Origin: Eutypella sp. D-1
Lineage: Eukaryota; Ascomycota; Sordariomycetes; Xylariales; Diatrypaceae
Reading direction: 5' to 3'
NCBI GenBank assembly: GCA_023313575.1
Contig: JAJTTP010000005.1
Coordinates: 806,001 to 870,000 of the forward strand
DNA: 64,000 bases
A program made the translations under genes and the position numbers. Positions 33,251-44,339 of this stretch are shown here, piece by piece. The notes under the pieces were generated by a model. The model saw nothing but the letters and a program-made list of their open reading frames with translations. It was not told where the DNA came from and searched no databases. Within the stretch, counting starts at the first letter, position 1. Every line of letters begins with the position of its first letter.

Positions 33251-35545
33251 GGCTACTGTGTAGAGAGGGCTTTCTTCTCGGTGTATGTGCGCTCTCTTTC
33301 TCTCGATCGGAGGTCGGTAGCTTGGAGAGGGTACAGGGCTCGCTTCTGGTTCGATATATGGGTCGAAATTTTGAGTATGGAGAATGCGATGGCGGACCAC
33401 TCTCGACAGACAAGCGTGTCTTACGATTTATATCGGTAGCGGTGAGTATAGTGATCATATATGGGAGATGTGTGGTTGGTGGTTCAAAGGAAGAGTTCTC
33501 ATTCCACCTAATACCTTCACTACTTTCACTGATACCTTGCTGTCGGCTACAACGACGACGATGACGACAAAGGCAACATCAACGACCACAACGTCACTTG
33601 GTCCCTGACAGGAGAGTGGTAGTGGAGGTGCTGGTGGTGGTGGTGGTGGTTGTAGTAGTGGCAGTGGTTGTAATGGTGGTGGTGAACTAAGGCATGCATA
33701 TGTACTGTACTGCACTGTACTGTTTTTTGTATGTAAGTTGAAGAGAAGATAATTTCAGTCCATACAACTTGTCCAATCCCCTCCTCATCCAGCTTGGCTT
33801 GGCAAGACTGGGAAAAAGTCTGAGAAGAAAAAAAAAAAAAGACTGGCTCCTTACACCAACCAGTGATGCATGAGGGTGGAGGAGGAGGATAGAGAGTGGA
33901 GGGTGGAGGAGAGGTGGCAGATCTGCGTTACGACACAGATGATGGCGGCGCTGACGTTCACACACTGCCCCAGGTGGTCCTATCACAATTAAAGAATGGA
34001 AGGGAGGTTGTCCCTATAGAATGAGAGGAAGATGTTGTGGTTGTTACTGTGTTTTTTCTTTCTTGCATAAACGAAGGTAGAGAACCAGAAGAGGGAAGAG
34101 GGAAAACCCCACAGAGGGAATAGAAGTTGAAGTCGATCCAATGAGAGAGGAGTGGTGAAGTTGTGAAGTTGTGATTGGGCCCAAATATCTAGGGGCAAGT
34201 AGGGGGGGGTTCTGAAAAGAAAGATGGAGGCGATCAGTCCGTTAGAAAGTAAGTCAGTAAAGTCAGTAAAGTCAGTAAAGTCAGTAAAGTCAGTAAAGTC
34301 AGTAAAGTCAGTAAATCAATAAATCAGTTCAGCTGATAGGCCCGGTCCTGCCTCTGCTGTTGCGATTGCTGTTCAAGGTTGTCGTTGCCGTCGCTGGTGG
34401 TTAGCAACATTGAACTCAGCATGTCATTAGGTATGCTTAGGTGGTGTATGTACTAAAGATCATGTGGTACATTTTGATAGTCCAAGTACGTTGTCTTTCT
34501 GGCTTTCTTTTCACTGCAATTTAGCCAACGTTTCTTCTTGTGGCTTATGCAATGTGAAAGACAGATAGAGAGACAGAAAGAAAGACAAATACGCGGTATC
34601 AACTTCTAATTAATTACCTAAGTACCGTTAATACCCAGGTAGGTATTGCGTATCATAGCTGTTTTTTTTTGTTTTTTTTGGTGGTGATTGTCCCGGTTTT
34701 TGGCTGCTGGGGATTTATCTCCAGGGCCTACCCCAATACTAACCTAGCAACCTAGTACTACTTATCATCTCGATATCCCATATCGCGGGGTTGCAGTGCA
34801 GGGAAGGAACGCTGGCTTGCATCAGGTACTAGCCCCTCCATCTAACTCGAATGGTATCTTATTACACTGCTTACACTACTAAGCACAGTACTAAGTAGAA
34901 ATGCCATGTTGTTTTTGGTTGCTGATAGGGCAGCTTACTTCTGCCGCTAATCCTATCAGGTGTTTAATGCTATTGTTCAGGTGGATTGGGTCAGGCACGA
35001 AACCTAATCTGCCCTAGCTAGAACTTGCTAGCCGCTATATGTCTAGGTACCTCGGAGGACCTTGAATCTCATTCAGCTTTAGTGCAACGGTACTAAAGAG
35101 GGCCACGACCATCAGGATCGAGACAGAGAGAGATGTTTACGATTAACAAAAATAAGACCGGAACATGGGGTTTGGAGCAATCTGCGATCTTGAATTCATA
35201 CCTGGCTGGCCAACTATGATAGATGCTTTGTCAACCCGAGCTCCTGGAGTCCTTACCCTCTCCAGCTCCCGTTCGCTCCCTGTTCACTCATAGAGATAGC
35301 TAAGCACACAACACATGCTCTGGTCGCTTGGCCAAACCCCCTTCCAGCAAGACGCCATACATTATCATACAGAATCACCCCATGTACCACCCGGGTACAA
35401 TTTTTGATTAAAGCCATGATTGCCAGTAGCACCCCCTTAGGTATCAGCATCCCCCCAATTCTCTCCATTTCCCCATTATCTACTAAACACCAAAACGCCT
35501 CTGCCATCCGGTGGAACTGAGCTTTCTCTGTTCCGTCGTGAAATT
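33251..35545. other. intergenic, 2.3 kb, repeat-rich; long promoter/5' UTR of the kinase gene
   Basis: No gene is supported. GGT/GTT-rich simple repeats lie at 33625-33685, an A13 run near 33828-33840, G-rich purine tracts at 33870-33915, and seven copies of GTCAGTAAA at 34253-34315. Open frames such as 33687-33986 minus follow the low-complexity composition. The long spacer suits an extended 5' leader of the kinase gene. Confidence 0.55.
34253..34315 (+). repeat. 9-bp tandem repeat, seven perfect copies of GTCAGTAAA
   Basis: Seven uninterrupted identical units lie end to end, followed by decayed GTAAATCAATAAATCAG. Perfect identity suggests recent slippage. It lies about 1 kb upstream of the kinase start. 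Confidence 0.9.
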
Positions 35546-37233
35546 CTAGAAACCATCACCCTCGTGGCTCATAGAACGGCTCAGGCCGGCATGGGCCCAC
35601 CATTCATCAGGAATATCCTGTCGAGAGGCCAGTCCGCTGACAATATCATACATGTTTGCGAGCCACTCTGGATCCGGAGTTCGGTCGCCGCCATCATCAG
35701 CTGGTGCGAAGTCGGACGTCATTTCAGAGGCAACATCAGCGTACGAGCGTCGGTTACGGGGTGTGGGACGTCCTGGGAGCTCAGTGCGCTGATCCGTTGC
35801 CTCATCGGCATCCCCGTCATCTTGCGACTCATCAAATTCGTGATCGCATGGTGGCTCGAGGTCTCCATCTGGACTTGTCACGGATGTGTTGACTGATAAG
35901 TTGGCAGATGAGTTTGCCGAGATATTTTGCGAGGCGGTAGCAGAGGTAGTGGCAGATGCAAAAGATGACCCGATGCTGGGAGGCTGGGGGTCAGGTGTCA
36001 GGGTAGACTGTAGAACATCCCAGACCTCATCTCCCTCAGGGCTTAGACTTCGGTTTCGATCTCCTAGGCCATCCATGAACCTGATATGCCTGGCATGGTT
36101 GAAAGAGGCAAGATCGTGGAGCTCTGCCTGCAACCGTTCGAGCATGTTCGAGGCAGTCTGCTGCTGCTGCTGCTGCTGTTGTTGTTGCTGCTGCTGTGGC
36201 TGTTGCTGCTGCTGTTGCACCCGTTGGGACCACCGCATGCGCGAAAACGGGGAGGGTTGTCGACCAATAGCCACATCGTAACCAGGGGGAGGATCTAGAC
36301 GGGTGGTGAAATGAGGAGGTGTAGAAGTGGGCGCACGACCAACCCACTGTTATCAAAACTGTTAGAGGGGGGATATTACAGGCTATGACTAGAGTAGCAG
36401 GACATGGAGTACTTACGATGGGCAACCCAGGAGTAGGGACTTCTTGTTGGGCATTCGCCAAGGTGGTGCCAAAAAAAGCTCTGGGACGATCGGTACGAGC
36501 TTCGCGATTTTCTTGTTGGCGACGCTCATGGGTGCTGCGTTCTTGTTGGCGGCGGCGCTCGGAGTTACGACGCTCCTGTTGATGGCGCTCATGCTGACGG
36601 CGATGTTCCCGTTGGCGACGTTCTTGTTGGTAAAGCTCTTGCTGGCGACGGGCACGGGGGTTCCCTAGTGTCTGATTCAGGATACCATCTGAATCGTCAT
36701 CTACAATTAAATCTGTAGATCTTGGCAGTGCCGAGGCTGGAGGTGGTTGGGCGATCTCATTGCGATGTCGGAGGCCTGCGAGAAGGCGAAGGCGACGTTG
36801 CTCTTCATGAATGATGCGGATTTGCTCAGAAGCATGATTAGGTGCACGCGGCCTACGTCGGATGGCAGATCGTGCATGCGCAGGGTCGGCTGGGTTCTTC
36901 TCAGCTCGTTTGGGAATATCGGACTCAACAGGCGCGACAAACAACCTGCAGGAAAAAATAGGTGAGTTGCATGTTGGTTGTAATAAGATATGATCATTTT
37001 CACTATGACAGGTCTGGATCATACCATGATTATAACACAACATAATATACGATGCAAAAGTAGTAGAGGGTGTACATTGTGAATGCTACCATTCTATCAT
37101 CACATTATACGTAAGGTGGGTAGGATTCGCGTCGCAAAATGACGTCGCGAAAATGACGCTGCAGAACGACAAGGGGTCACAGAATATACTATGGGATAGA
37201 TCAGGTGAGAATAAGAACTTACGGTAAACCCAT
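35546..37233 (-). CDS. polyglutamine protein with Arg/Gln-rich helical repeat, function unknown
   Basis: Exons 37233-37223 (11 nt, ATG GGT TTA CC), 36945-36417 and 36346-35546 give 446 aa. The 277-bp first intron (GTAAGT...CTGCAG) joins MGLP to LFVAPVESD; the 70-bp second (GTAAGT...AACAG) is phase 0. Residues 110-175 are an Arg/Gln/Glu-rich repeat based on QERRQ(R/Q)E, likely a single long helix. A polyQ tract of some twenty residues, coded by mixed CAG/CAA, follows near codon 220 (36158-36217). The C-terminal part is acidic and Ser-rich, ending in PDEWWAHAGLSRSMSHEG. I recognise no catalytic domain. Composition suggests a regulatory or scaffold protein. The gene sits between two conserved genes, so it is probably itself widespread in related fungi. 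Confidence 0.75.
36158..36217 (-). repeat. CAG/CAA trinucleotide tract coding polyglutamine
   Basis: On the minus strand this is a mixed run of CAG and CAA, interrupted by a single CCA (Pro). It encodes the polyQ of the adjacent protein and is expected to vary in length among isolates. Confidence 0.9.
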
Positions 37234-37707
37234 TTTGAATGTCTTGGAGTTGATATTGGTGATAACCTTTCTTTTGTTGCGATATCGTTTGATATTGCAG
37301 GTCGGAATGCGCCGAAGTCGAAAGAAGGCTGAACGCGAACGTGGACTGCGCGACTGAGGACTGCGCGACTATGGACTGTAGAGTGGCAATTCAGTGAATT
37401 GAGTGAAAGGCGTCTCTGGCTGGTGGCCGTGTCGCGACGTGTCGCGTGTATTAGTGGCAACCGGGGACCCTGTTCACGTAAAAGAACCAAGAAGGGTAAA
37501 AAGGTTTTTAAAAGGATAGACCCGTGCGACAACCTGTAAGAGGAAATGAATGGGAGAATGGGATTGGGTGTGAAGATGGTGAAGACAAGATGGTCAAAGC
37601 GCGTCGCAAAGAATCATAAAGAAAGGGAAAGGCTCGGGGAAAAGGAGAGAAAGCGGAATAGAAAAATAAAGTTATTTATTCCTTCCTTTTATTGACACAA
37701 CAACATG

Positions 37708-37738
<31 letters not shown>

Positions 37739-38556
37739 AATAATGATATGTTTATTGATTGATTTGATGAATCAATGGGTAGACGGACGGGATGGACTTG
37801 ATGGAATAGGCTGACGGGGATTGTAAAATGGGTCGTTGGGTTGTGGGGGAAGGGATAGGACTGAATGATTGATTGATGGATGGGATGGCCCTTGTGATTA
37901 ATTGAAGGTGGAGGGAAAACAAGTCGGGAATATCCCCATGGGTTCCAAGTTTGGCTGATGAACACTTTTTGACTGGCGCTTGCCACTAACAAGCCATGGA
38001 GGGTCGCAACTGCTTAAGTGCCAAGGGAGTGTCTAACCTTGGCATATCTTTGGCAAGGCAAGGATGAGCTTTCCCTTTGGTTTATCGTTATCGTTATCGT
38101 TATTGTGGTTATCCTTATCGTCGTTGCGCTGTGTGCTGTTTATTCTCGATAAGATAGCAGTAACGATAAGATCAATCCCTACCCATTACATGGGATATTC
38201 CCTTTACGTACAAACTAGGGCTCCCCTTTGCTTAAATAGCAGTTAGCTACATGGATGTTGCCCAGTGTTAATAGAATTCATATCGATTCATCTATTATTG
38301 AGGGTATATCTCCATATACTATGCTTCTGCCTATAGTTATCTAGCTGTCGCTGAACTGGCAATTTCCTCCCAATCGATAGGCTGAGGTTTGTTCTGTGCT
38401 TATGACTCACTGTACAATCCAAAATCAAAACAAACAACAAACAAACATTTACACCACTGAATCGATATCAGATAGCTAAGGTCCCAGGTTCAACATCAGG
38501 CGAATTCAAGTGTAACAGTCCATGACTTTGCCAGCATATAGTTACAAGTAGACACC
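37234..38556. other. divergent promoter region with microsatellite, 1.3 kb
   Basis: It separates the polyQ gene from the dihydrofolate synthase gene. It holds a TGA/TAA microsatellite (37708-37746), a TGATTGATTGATGGA-type stretch near 37865, and repeats of CGTTAT at 38083-38103. No gene is supported; the 148-codon minus frame at 37086-37532 overlaps the leader and first intron of the polyQ gene and has no family pattern. Confidence 0.55.
37708..37746 (+). repeat. TGA trinucleotide microsatellite
   Basis: About ten uninterrupted TGA units run into TAATAATGA. It is simple slippage-prone DNA with no coding role apparent. Confidence 0.9.
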
Positions 38557-39777
38557 ATGATTGACCTAGGTCTGGCTCGCATAGGGGCCCTGCTGAAGCA
38601 CACCCCTCAGACCTGGAAAGCCATACATGTGGCTGGGACCAATGGAAAGGGATCAATATGTGCCTACCTCACGGCCATGCTTCGAGCCAAGAACATATCG
38701 TGTGGCAGGTTTACCTCACCCCATCTGATAGACCGATGGGACTGTATCACACTAAACGACGGCGCCGTGTCTGAGGTCAAGTTCCGCCATTTCGAGGACG
38801 TGGTTAAGAAGAGAAACGAGGATCAGGGCCTCGGGGCGAGCGAGTTCGAGTTGCTGACCGCCACCGCCTTCGAGATCTTCGAGTCCGAGAAGATCGATGT
38901 CGGCGTCATTGAAGTAGGCCTCGGCGGCGCTCTTGACGCGACGAACGTCTTGGGCCACAAGTCTGTCACGGTCATCTCCAAGATCGGTCTCGACCACCAG
39001 TCGTTCCTAGGGAACACCCTCGAGGCGATTGCCCTGCAGAAGGCTGGTATCGTACGGGCAGGGGTGCCTTGCGTAGTTGACGGCAGCAACCCCCAGACCG
39101 TGTTAGATGTCATTAGGGAATATGCGGCCTCTGTCGGGACTGCGGCGACCATCACCCATCCAGGGTCTAGTACCCTCGTTCGCGGGCTCGAATACATGCT
39201 CGAGCCGCACCAACAACAGAATCTAGCATTAGCAGACGAGGCTTTCCGTCTAGCCTTTCCTCAGCATGCTAGCAACACGGGAATCCTCGCCCAAGCTATC
39301 AAGAAAATGTCGTGGCCCGGCCGACTGCAGCAGCTTGATATAAAAAGTGTCACGGGGAGAAAAAGTCCCGCGTTGCTTGATGGAGCCCACAACCCCCAGT
39401 CAGCCGAAGCCCTGGCAACTTATGTCGACAAACATCTAAGGAGTGAAGGCAAGCCGGTCACTTACGTCCTCGCGGCTTCCGCGGGCAAGGATCTTAACGA
39501 AATAATGAGACTCATACTACGCCCAGGGGACAATGTCGCCGCCGTGGAGTTCGGCTCCGTTGATGGAATGCCGTGGGTCAAATCCATGAATTCAGCAAAC
39601 ATACTCAGTGTAGCCAGCAGTTGCGGCATTGCCGCCACGTCTCAGTTTGACGCGCACGCGAACGTTGAGTCTGCTCTAAAGTGGGCAGTACATATAGCAG
39701 CCGAGGGCCCTCTTGTGATTGCCGGTAGCCTGTATCTAGTGTCCGATATATTGAGAATGTTAAGAGAATATCAATAG
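38557..39777 (+). CDS. FOL3: dihydrofolate synthase (FOL3-like, Mur ligase family)
   Basis: A single exon of 406 aa. Residues 24-34 hold the ATP loop HVAGTNGKGS. FTSPHL, the EFELLTATAFEIF segment, VIEVGLGGALDATN and KIGLDHQSFLGNT are hallmarks of the folylpolyglutamate/dihydrofolate synthase family, and LLDGAHNPQSAEAL belongs to its C-terminal domain. The length and the MIDLGLARI start fit yeast Fol3, which adds the first glutamate to dihydropteroate, better than the longer FPGS (Met7). It acts late in de novo folate synthesis, in the cytosol. The ATG at 38557 has a good context (ACACCATGA). Confidence 0.9.
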   Translation: MIDLGLARIGALLKHTPQTWKAIHVAGTNGKGSICAYLTAMLRAKNISCGRFTSPHLIDRWDCITLNDGAVSEVKFRHFEDVVKKRNEDQGLGASEFELLTATAFEIFESEKIDVGVIEVGLGGALDATNVLGHKSVTVISKIGLDHQSFLGNTLEAIALQKAGIVRAGVPCVVDGSNPQTVLDVIREYAASVGTAATITHPGSSTLVRGLEYMLEPHQQQNLALADEAFRLAFPQHASNTGILAQAIKKMSWPGRLQQLDIKSVTGRKSPALLDGAHNPQSAEALATYVDKHLRSEGKPVTYVLAASAGKDLNEIMRLILRPGDNVAAVEFGSVDGMPWVKSMNSANILSVASSCGIAATSQFDAHANVESALKWAVHIAAEGPLVIAGSLYLVSDILRMLREYQ

Positions 39778-39998
39778 GAGTTTGTTGAATGGTATCGATC
39801 GCCGGTGATACGGCGCACGAGTTCTTATTCTTGCGAGCCTCGAATACTTATTTATGAGCTACACGATTCCAGGCACATATGCGCATAACGCGGCTATGCA
39901 TCATTCGGGTACCTTGAGGCCGACATCATACCAATTTACCATTTTACCACTATCGTAAAGTTCACCACGACCGACATCAAGCAACGTAGAGTAGAAAA

Positions 39999-40900
39999 AT
40001 GTCCACTCCGTTCAATCATTTAATTGTAGTATGCTGCCACGGGATCTGGACGGGAGGGCCCAGCCGCGGTTTCGACGAGAGCGAATGGCTGATCGCCGGT
40101 TTTCAGAGCGGCGAAACCCCCACCTTCATCGAGCACATCAAAGCCGGTCTTCAGGAACTGAAGAACGATGACCGGTCATTATTAATGTTTTCTGGGTACG
40201 CAATTATAACTTCAATTATAAATAACACGCATCTAGCCGGCATTACTCTTCTCCCCGTTCCTTGGAAGTTGTATACCTCGATAGCATGTTACAGCCGCTT
40301 CTCCGCATTGTACTGACTCTTCATCTCAGGGGGCCAACGCGAAAGGAGACGCGCCTGTCGGAGGCGCAGAGCTACGCAAACCTCGCGGCCGCAAATTCCT
40401 TCTTCGACATCATACCAGGATCCGCGCACGACAGGATGGTCTGCGAGGAGCGGGCGCTAGACTCGTACTCCAACGTGTTGTTTTCGCTCGTGCAATTCTG
40501 GCGGGACCATGGTAATACTTGGCCGGCGCAGGTCACGATAGTGAGCCACGCCTTCAAGCGCGAGAGGCTCGTCGATTGTCACTGTGGGGCCGTCGGGTTT
40601 CCCCTCGACCGGGTCAGCTTCGTCGGCGTCGATCCGCCCGGGATGGTTGATGGCTCCAACGACGCTGCTGTCAAGGGCGTCGCCGAGGCAGTCACGCAGT
40701 GGATGGAGGATCCTCACGGCAGAGGCGAGGTGCTGGCGGGGAAGCGGCGAAAGCGTAACCCCTGGAACGTCTCACAGCTTCTATTCGAGTCCGATGCAGA
40801 ACGCCAGCGTAGTGGTGTCCGGTCAGAGATCCGCGAAGACGGCCAAGAATATCTTACCAACGAATCGTCTCAGCCATGGTCTTATATTATAACCCCCTAA
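39999..40900 (+). CDS. DUF218-like conserved protein
   Basis: Exons 39999-40195 and 40330-40900, with a 134-bp intron (GTACGC...TCTCAG), give 255 aa. LIVVCCHGIW at residues 8-17, the exon-junction SGGPTRKET, then SEAQSYANLA and CEERALDSYSNVLFSL match the YdcF/DUF218 pattern of small fungal proteins. Later motifs are VTIVSHAFKRERL and VSFVGVDPP. The biochemical role of this fungal branch is unsettled. No membrane segment is visible, unlike many bacterial members. The gene lies 220 bp downstream of the dihydrofolate synthase gene on the same strand, possibly sharing regulation. Confidence 0.8.
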
Positions 40901-40962
40901 GGAAGGCGCCGTTTCAAAGCCAGGAATAAAATTCATCTCTATGTATATATCCATCTCAAAAT

Positions 40963-42093
40963 TTATATCTTTGCAGAAGCCTCCTTATTGCTATCATCTG
41001 CCGAGGACACAGTATCTACTATGAAGCGCACGGCATCTTTCATCATTTGTTGGGTGAATTCGTGGCCGGCCTCGGCATACACGTTGTCCTCCACGTAGAC
41101 GTCGCCGTCCTGATACCATATTGCAGCCGCATCCTTGAAGAAATCCAGGAACGGCTTCGCGGCGGCGTACGGGACGATCTTGTCCTGGCCGCCGGAGAGA
41201 ACCTGGAACTTCTTTCCGCGGATCCTGGAGTCCAGAAGTGGCCGCAGCCGCCCCTGCTCCACCGTCGTAGTGGCCGCAGCCGCGATGCCGCCCGTCCCAA
41301 ATAAGATGCCCCTCGGGTCGTACTTGAGGCACGCCCTGACTAGCGATTCCGGGAAGTCTCGGCTCCCTATGAACGATGCGGAAGTCTGCAGGTTTGACCT
41401 CTGCGCGCGACCCTCTAGTAGGCCTGTCATGGGATTGTTAGTTAATATGGGGATGACCTGATACGTTGATAGGGCGAAACAGGATAACTCGGCACACTTA
41501 CGCATGTAGTCCGGGCAACCGATGACAATGACACCCGCGGTAACCCTAGGCTCGGAAAAGAGGAGCTGCCATGCGCTGTGCCCACCTAGACTTATACCGA
41601 GAACAAGGTGCTGATCAATGCGTCTAGCGCCGCCATCTGCGCGTGCCCCAGGCCCGCCGCCGGCGCCGAATAGGTAGCTCTCGAGGGTGTCCATGAGGAG
41701 GATGGTGTCGACGACCATGCCGGAAACCATGCCGAACATATCCTGGGCGTGGGTGGGGTTCCCTTTCTTCCAGGACTGGCTGGCGCGGGGGTCGGCGATG
41801 CGCGTGCCGTGGTTCCGCTGGTCGAACGCCACGGCGATGAGGCCCCTACCCGGCGGCTGCTGTCTCCGGGCGTTGTACGCGGCCAGCACTCTGTGCGCCG
41901 TCTCCGCCATGTGTTCCTTTCTCTTAAGCCGTCCATGGAACAGCCACAGACATGATACCGCCGTCGCTCCTGCGGGCAGCTCCGAGAGCCCGTACACATC
42001 GACCTGCAAGCCAGCGGCCACTAGTGTCGTGCTCGAGATTGCCGGGGCCTGTCCTGAACCCCGATCGGCTGACGCAGCGCTCGCTTCTGCCAT
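40963..42093 (-). CDS. alpha/beta hydrolase-fold protein
   Basis: With an intron at 41424-41501 (GTAAGT...GACAG) the exons 42093-41502 and 41423-40963 give 350 aa. The intron is 78 nt, divisible by three and free of in-frame stops, so retaining it would give 376 aa. Splicing joins CPDYM to RLLEGR, which fits relatives better. The nucleophile is Ser168 in LGISLGGHSAW; the probable acid is Asp in GGQDKIVPY and the His is in EAGHEF. An HGRLKRKEHM segment near residue 53 supplies the oxyanion-side HG. The substrate is unknown. The real start is the ATG at 42093 (MAEASAASAD). No signal peptide is visible. Confidence 0.85.
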   Translation of the reverse strand: MAEASAASADRGSGQAPAISSTTLVAAGLQVDVYGLSELPAGATAVSCLWLFHGRLKRKEHMAETAHRVLAAYNARRQQPPGRGLIAVAFDQRNHGTRIADPRASQSWKKGNPTHAQDMFGMVSGMVVDTILLMDTLESYLFGAGGGPGARADGGARRIDQHLVLGISLGGHSAWQLLFSEPRVTAGVIVIGCPDYMRKCAELSCFALSTYQVIPILTNNPMTGLLEGRAQRSNLQTSASFIGSRDFPESLVRACLKYDPRGILFGTGGIAAAATTTVEQGRLRPLLDSRIRGKKFQVLSGGQDKIVPYAAAKPFLDFFKDAAAIWYQDGDVYVEDNVYAEAGHEFTQQMMKDAVRFIVDTVSSADDSNKEASAKI

Positions 42094-42719
42094 GATGAAC
42101 AACTATTTGCAGTATGGGGTCCCGTCGATGTTTTGTCCCAGCCGTTATAGCCCGTCGTGGAATGTTGCTGGCTTGTGCTATTGCTATGCCGACGTCGTAG
42201 GTCCGGAGTGAATGCTACCCATGTATGTAAGGTACCTATGCACCTCTTTTACGTAATAAGGTACAAATATAGTGACACTACCGGCAGTTTATAATGTCGA
42301 TCTGATAAGCCGGGAATTATGGCGAATAACTATAGTTAGTTTAACCCGAGTAGGAAAGTGAAGCGCCAAGCATTGGAATAGGATATACCTATGACGAGCA
42401 CTAGCCACTTAGGCTCTTCTTTAGTCACTACCCATCAGCCACGTATACGTCTATATTCCCGGCCTCCAGGGCGGCGTAGCCGCACTGTCAACTCTTCAAC
42501 AACACTGCTTCATTACCAGATACTTCCGTGCTTTAAGATACGACACAGAGATGCATTCCAGATTGTGAATTGAGGCTGATGTCCTATATGTTACGTAGTG
42601 AGGATTTTCTAATCTAGGCACGTCTATAAAAATCGCATTCTATGGTAGGGCACGTGGAGGTAGGGGTAGACCAGACCGTAAGATATACAAAGGAAAAACA
42701 AGATAAAAAGGGAAGCAAC
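42094..42719. other. intergenic, 0.63 kb
   Basis: The left side is the promoter of the alpha/beta hydrolase gene; the right side is the downstream region of the FAD monooxygenase gene. No further gene or repeat is seen. Confidence 0.6.
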
Positions 42720-44339
42720 TCAGGACCAATCACCGTCGTCCTCAATGATCTCGCGCCGGTTGGACGCCTCGAGCATCTCCTTCACCGTCCACAGCTTGAA
42801 TGTGTGCCCCGCCGGGTAGTTGGTGTTCTCGAAGGGGGCACCCGTCAGAATGTGGTTGGCACACCGACCGTACATTTCATAGACGTACTGTTCGGGATCA
42901 TGCTTGTTAACCCAAGTGCCCGCAAAGGTGTTAGCACCTTCTCCCTTGCCCGTGAAGGTCTGCTCATCTCCTGGGCGCGTGTTGTGAAGCTTCTCGCGAG
43001 TTTTAAATCCCATCTTCTGGGCGCAGGTCACACGTTCAAACCTAGATGGGTACAAATATTAAACTCTGTCGTTTGGAGAGGGAGATTGGTCTATGGGTTG
43101 ATGGGGTTTGAAACTCACCTAAGCCTATTATGAACCTTCATTGCGAGAGGCGCGTTGCTCTTCCCGCCTAGTTGCAGGCAAGTAGCGAGCGAGACGCCAT
43201 CTTCCATGGCTATAGTCGCACCGCTGGCCGACGTGGGGAGGAAAGTGTGGGCAGCATCGCCGATTTGAACGACTCGGCCCTTTGGGGAGCAGCACTTCTC
43301 ACGGGGGTTCCGCCACATCAGTTTGAAGTCAACCGTGCCATCCTCTGGCGCGGCCTTGATCATCTCGGAGACCCAGGGAGCCCACCCCTCGACGTAAGGC
43401 AGGGCTTTAGCGGGGTTCGTGGTTTTAGTCCAATCCTCCTCAGCGCCATCCTCGTCCTGTATTACGAACAGCACTGTTAGCACGTGGTCGCGAAATCAAG
43501 AGTTTAGTAAGCCTCCTAAGAGCATAATGAAACTTACCTTATGGGTGAGGAGGAAGATCATATGTTTAGCGATTCTGGCGGCAACCAGATGCGCGCCGGG
43601 TCCGAATAGCATACGACCGTCGTTGACCTCCGTGAAGTCCTTGGCGAAGATGGGACTGGCCAGGGCCCGCTCAATCGGATACGTTGCTCGGAGCACTGCG
43701 AACCCGGAACTGATGGGGTTCTCCTTGAATCCCTGAACGAGGTTCCAGGATCTAGTGCCGATGCCGTCGGCTGCCACCACGATGTCTGCTGTGAGCTTCT
43801 CGCCATCCTCGAGTACGACGCCGGCGTGGTCGTCGTCCTCGAAGTAATCAGTCGCCCGAGTAGAGTACTGGATGGGGATGCCTAGGTGTTGCACATATTG
43901 ATGCAACAAGTTGTGCAGGCGCGCACGAGTAGTCGAGAGTGCGAACGAGCCGCCGTCACCTAAATATGTGCCGTCGTGTCGGTAGATCTTGACGGTATTG
44001 GAGATTTTTTCTTCGTAGGCACGCTCGAGGAAGTCAGGCCAAGCTTTGGCCGTCCGCAAGGCAGATGCCTGGATGGCAATCAAGTCGCCTGCGATCAAAG
44101 TCAATCACTGTCCGCCACTCAGTCACCCTCGTCGGCATTGGCCTACCATAGTCACCAAAATGCGGACGGCGGTCGATCAAGCGAACTTCGTGGCCTTTCC
44201 TGAAGGCTTCGATGGCGAAGGTTAGACCGGCGAGACCCCCTCCCACGACCAGAACGTCGAGGCCGCTTCGAGGGTATCTTTCCATCTTGGGTGGGCCACT
44301 AAAGGCCTGTTGTTCAGTTGACACTCCGATGGATCCCAT
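42720..44339 (-). CDS. FAD-dependent monooxygenase (salicylate hydroxylase-like)
   Basis: Exons 44339-44147, 44088-43538, 43456-43119 and 43041-42720 give 467 aa. The introns are 58, 81 and 77 bp, with GTAGGC, GTAAGT and GTGAGT donors. GGGLAGL at residues 33-39 is the dinucleotide-binding loop; VVAADGIGTRS is the DG motif binding FAD and NADPH, and VVQIGDAAHTFLP is the second FAD-binding GD motif. This is the class A flavoprotein hydroxylase pattern. The substrate is probably an aromatic or polyketide ring, by family analogy only. A TTATATGA about 145 bp upstream may be the TATA element. The gene looks intact. Confidence 0.9.

Noticed and set aside
37086..37532. A 148-codon minus-strand frame upstream of the polyQ gene
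   Set aside because: It overlaps the leader, micro-exon and first intron of that gene in another frame and shows no conserved pattern.
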